19,983 nt of DNA from Gammaproteobacteria bacterium (GTDB taxonomy: Bacteria; Pseudomonadota; Gammaproteobacteria; HK1): NCBI GenBank assembly GCA_022822245.1, contig JAJECB010000219.1, positions 1 through 19,983 of the forward strand, in the 5' to 3' direction. Shown here piece by piece: positions 17,859 through 19,983 of the stretch; the stretch's first letter is position 1, and each line of letters opens with the position of its first letter. The translations under genes were made by a program, and so were the position numbers. Under the pieces are notes generated by a model, which saw nothing but the letters and a program-made list of their open reading frames with translations, did no database searches and was not told where the DNA came from.

Positions 17859-19517
17859 TCAGGTAGTGAGCCAGCGGAACTTCTGGGGCTTCCGCTCCGC
17901 CTTGGGATTGATCTCGACGTTGACGAGGGTCGGGCCGTCGTGCGCCATCGAGTCGTCGAGGGCCTTGCGGAGGTCCGCCGGGTCCTCGACGTGGTACCCG
18001 CGCCCCCCGAACGCCTCCATCATGAGGTCGTAGCGGGCGCCGCGGGTGAGGGCGCCGGGCGGGAGCAGGCCCTCCACGTTCGGCTCCTCGCCGGCCGACG
18101 CTCCGATCCCGCCGTTGTTGAGCACCACCGTCTTGACGGGCAAACCGAGGCGGCAGATCGTCTCGACCTCCATCCCCGAGAAGCCGAAACCGGAATCGCC
18201 CTCGACCGCGACCACCGGCTCGTCGGGGCAGGCCACCGCGGCGGCGATGGCGAAGCCGAGCCCGACCCCCATCGTCCCGTAGGTGCCGGCGTCGAGCCGC
18301 TTGCGGGGCTGCGCGTTGGGGAGCTGGGTGCGGCCGATGTCCATCGTGTTGGCGCCCTCGCTCACGATGATCGCGTCCTCCGGCATCCATTCACGGATGT
18401 CGCGGAGCGCCCGGTAGTAGTTCATCGGCACCTCGTCGTCGTCCATCATGGGGCCGATGGTCGCCTGGTTCTTGGCCGCGCTCTCCGCGAGGGCGGAGCG
18501 CCACGCGGTGTCGTCCGGATAGAACCACTGGCGGTTCCGGAGCGACTCGTTGAGCTGGGAGACGACCGCCCGCCCGTCTCCCGGGAGCGCGACCTCGGTC
18601 GGTACGTTGGTGCCGATCTCCTCCGGATGGAGGTCGAGCTGGATCACCCGCACGTTCTCGGAGAAGCGCGGCGGGAGCCCGAAGTGCATGATCCAGTTGA
18701 GCCTCGCGCCCATCAGGAACACGACGTCGGCCTCCCGGAGGGCGAGGCTGCGCGCCGCCCCGACCGAGAGGGCGTGGCCGTCGTCCATCACCCCCTTGCC
18801 CATCGGAGAGGCGAGGAAGGGGAGGCGGGTCCGCTCGATGAACGCGCGCACCTCGTCCTCCGCCCGCGACCAGGCCATGCCCTTGCCGATGATGACGAGG
18901 GGCCGCTCGGCGGACTCGAGCGCGTCGAGGGCGGCCTCGACGGATTCCGGGGCGGCATGGAAGCGCGGCGGCTCGGGCACGGTCGCGGCCGCGGGTACCT
19001 CGCATTCCTCGATCTCCTCGCGGATGATGTTGTCGGGAAAATCGAGGTAGACGGCGCCGGGGCGGCCGAAGATGGAGGTCCGGACCGCCTGCTCGACGAA
19101 GTAGGGGATGCGGTCCGCCCGGTCCACCTGTTGGGCGTACTTGCAGTAGGGGGTGGCGGCCATCACCTGGCGCTCCTCCTGGAACGCGCCCATGCCGTTC
19201 TGATACGTGGGGGAGGCCCCGCCGATGTGGATCATCGGCCAGGCGTTCCACTTCGCGTTGGCGAGACCGGCGAGGGCGTGGATGACGCCCGGCCCGCAGA
19301 CGGTGAGGCACGCTCCGGGGCGTCCGGTGAGGTAGCCGGCGGCCTGGGCGGCGTAGGACGCGGCCTGCTCGTTGCGCATCCCGACGTAGGTCATTCCTTC
19401 CTTCTGGGCGGCGGCGGCGACCGGCTGCACCGGAAATCCCACCACCCCGAACATGTGCTCCACGCCCTGCTGCTTGAGGCTCCTCACGAGTAGGGTCGCG
19501 CCGGTAATCGTCGACAT
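17859..19517 (-). CDS. 2-hydroxyacyl-CoA lyase-like thiamine diphosphate enzyme
   Basis: 552 aa. Strongly resembles 2-hydroxyacyl-CoA lyase (HACL) and, more distantly, oxalyl-CoA decarboxylase; HACL cleaves 2-hydroxyacyl-CoA to an aldehyde and formyl-CoA. The PYR domain has VGFPVQPVAAAAQ and YVGMRNEQAASYAAQAAGYL with the cofactor-activating Glu50. HACL-like blocks follow: GAFQEERQV, LPFLASPMGKGV, MGARLNWIMHFGLPPRFS, and SEGANTMDIGRTQLPN...RLDAGTYGTMGVGLGFAIAAAV. The PP domain has GDSGFGFSGMEVETICR (D441) and NNGG (N467-N468), the ThDP/Mg motif. The C-terminus AERKPQKFRWLTT resembles the end of human HACL1 but has no PTS1 signal. AAGGAG precedes ATG 19517 by 7 bases. It follows an SDR gene on the same strand. 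Confidence 0.88.
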   Translation of the reverse strand: MSTITGATLLVRSLKQQGVEHMFGVVGFPVQPVAAAAQKEGMTYVGMRNEQAASYAAQAAGYLTGRPGACLTVCGPGVIHALAGLANAKWNAWPMIHIGGASPTYQNGMGAFQEERQVMAATPYCKYAQQVDRADRIPYFVEQAVRTSIFGRPGAVYLDFPDNIIREEIEECEVPAAATVPEPPRFHAAPESVEAALDALESAERPLVIIGKGMAWSRAEDEVRAFIERTRLPFLASPMGKGVMDDGHALSVGAARSLALREADVVFLMGARLNWIMHFGLPPRFSENVRVIQLDLHPEEIGTNVPTEVALPGDGRAVVSQLNESLRNRQWFYPDDTAWRSALAESAAKNQATIGPMMDDDEVPMNYYRALRDIREWMPEDAIIVSEGANTMDIGRTQLPNAQPRKRLDAGTYGTMGVGLGFAIAAAVACPDEPVVAVEGDSGFGFSGMEVETICRLGLPVKTVVLNNGGIGASAGEEPNVEGLLPPGALTRGARYDLMMEAFGGRGYHVEDPADLRKALDDSMAHDGPTLVNVEINPKAERKPQKFRWLTT

Positions 19518-19630
19518 CCGTCTGCTCCTTGGGTTGGTAATCGGTTGTTGCTGGGTGCGAGTTGGGGTGAGAGCCCGGGTGCGGTGCGGTGCCGCGCGGC
19601 GTGGCGCGGTGTCCCGCCGCCCGCGGACCG

Positions 19631-19983
19631 TCAGCCCCGGCCCACGAACGGCATCCTGGTCGCCATCACGGTGAGGAAGAGGGCGTTCGCGTCCGGCGGA
19701 AGGGTCGCCATGTAGGCGATGGCGCGCCCCACGTTCTCCACCGCCATGGTGGGCTCCGTCATCGTCGTGCCGTTCGGCTGGGGCACTCCCCGCGCCATCC
19801 GGGCCGTCATGTCCGTCTCGGCGTTGCCGATGTCGATCTGGCCGCAGGCGATGTCGTAGGCCCGCCCGTCGAGGGCGGTGGACTTGGTGAGGCCGGTGAT
19901 CGCGTGCTTGGTCGAGGTATAGGGGGACGAGAAGGGGCGCGGGGTGTGGGCGGAGATGGAGCCGTTGTTGATGATGCGGCCCC
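19631..19983 (-). CDS. Short-chain dehydrogenase/reductase, C-terminal part (runs off right edge)
   Basis: The last 116 residues of an SDR-family NAD(P)-dependent oxidoreductase. The visible part begins within [39 protein letters not shown], with the catalytic serine in NGSISA and the YxxxK pair in YTSTK. It ends with [22 protein letters not shown] and a hydrophobic tail closing MPFVGRG, which I recognise from a clade of uncharacterised bacterial SDRs. The cofactor-binding Rossmann motif lies outside the window. A 113-base gap, mostly G/C/T low-complexity sequence, separates it from the lyase gene downstream, and co-transcription is plausible. The substrate is unknown. Confidence 0.85.
   Translation of the reverse strand, partial: GRIINNGSISAHTPRPFSSPYTSTKHAITGLTKSTALDGRAYDIACGQIDIGNAETDMTARMARGVPQPNGTTMTEPTMAVENVGRAIAYMATLPPDANALFLTVMATRMPFVGRG

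Noticed and set aside
19561..19625. GGTGC/GCGCGG-rich low-complexity stretch as a possible regulatory repeat
   Set aside because: The units are irregular and I could not define a consistent repeat or dyad; it looks like simple GC-rich spacer between the SDR and lyase genes.

Overview
The window is a gene-dense, high-GC stretch of chromosome from what looks like a gammaproteobacterium that is not one of the common model genera. The strongest evidence is gene order. The plus-strand block dsbD, TlpA-like thioredoxin, aroQ, accB, accC, prmA, DUF3426 protein, fis, purH, purD is the arrangement I recall from Pseudomonas and related gammaproteobacteria, and Fis itself points to that class. GTG and TTG starts are common and antisense frames are almost free of stops, as expected at this GC content.

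Layout, left to right. (1) Positions 1-3789, minus strand: a small zinc-finger protein, the lipid A flippase gene msbA, a TupA-like ATP-grasp protein, and the N-terminal half of a GT4 glycosyltransferase that runs off the left edge. This reads as an envelope polysaccharide/LPS locus, and its last two genes look less GC-rich than the rest. (2) Positions 3802-6588, minus strand: fxsA, then a promoter with a near-perfect CIRCE operator, groES, groEL and a textbook intrinsic terminator. (3) Positions 6690-14070, plus strand: a thiol-disulfide reductase pair (DsbD and a membrane-anchored TlpA-like thioredoxin that overlaps it), then aroQ, accB and accC (biotin carrier and biotin carboxylase of acetyl-CoA carboxylase), prmA and a zinc-ribbon/DUF3426 membrane protein. 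(4) Positions 14223-17744, plus strand: fis, purH and purD, with a palindromic dispersed-repeat element between purH and purD. (5) Positions 17859-19983, minus strand: a thiamine-diphosphate enzyme closely resembling 2-hydroxyacyl-CoA lyase, preceded by the C-terminal part of a short-chain dehydrogenase that runs off the right edge. A perfect 14-bp hairpin lies at the convergent purD/lyase junction.

No stretch longer than about 300 bases lacks a gene. The larger gaps are 14071-14296 (candidate fis promoter), 16248-16466 (palindromic repeat), 5931-6120 (groES leader, CIRCE, promoter), 12894-13059 (TTCGA-rich repeats), 9490-9649 (AT-rich dyad and candidate promoter), 3790-3940 (groEL terminator and a 26-bp tandem repeat) and 1668-1808 (nothing recognised). 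I see no tRNA, rRNA, CRISPR array, transposase or phage gene.

I did not find a clearly novel multi-gene system. The points most worth following are the purH-purD palindromic repeat, the hydroxyacyl-CoA lyase/SDR pair, the CIRCE-controlled groESL, the dyad upstream of aroQ-accBC, and the absence of dusB from its usual place before fis.
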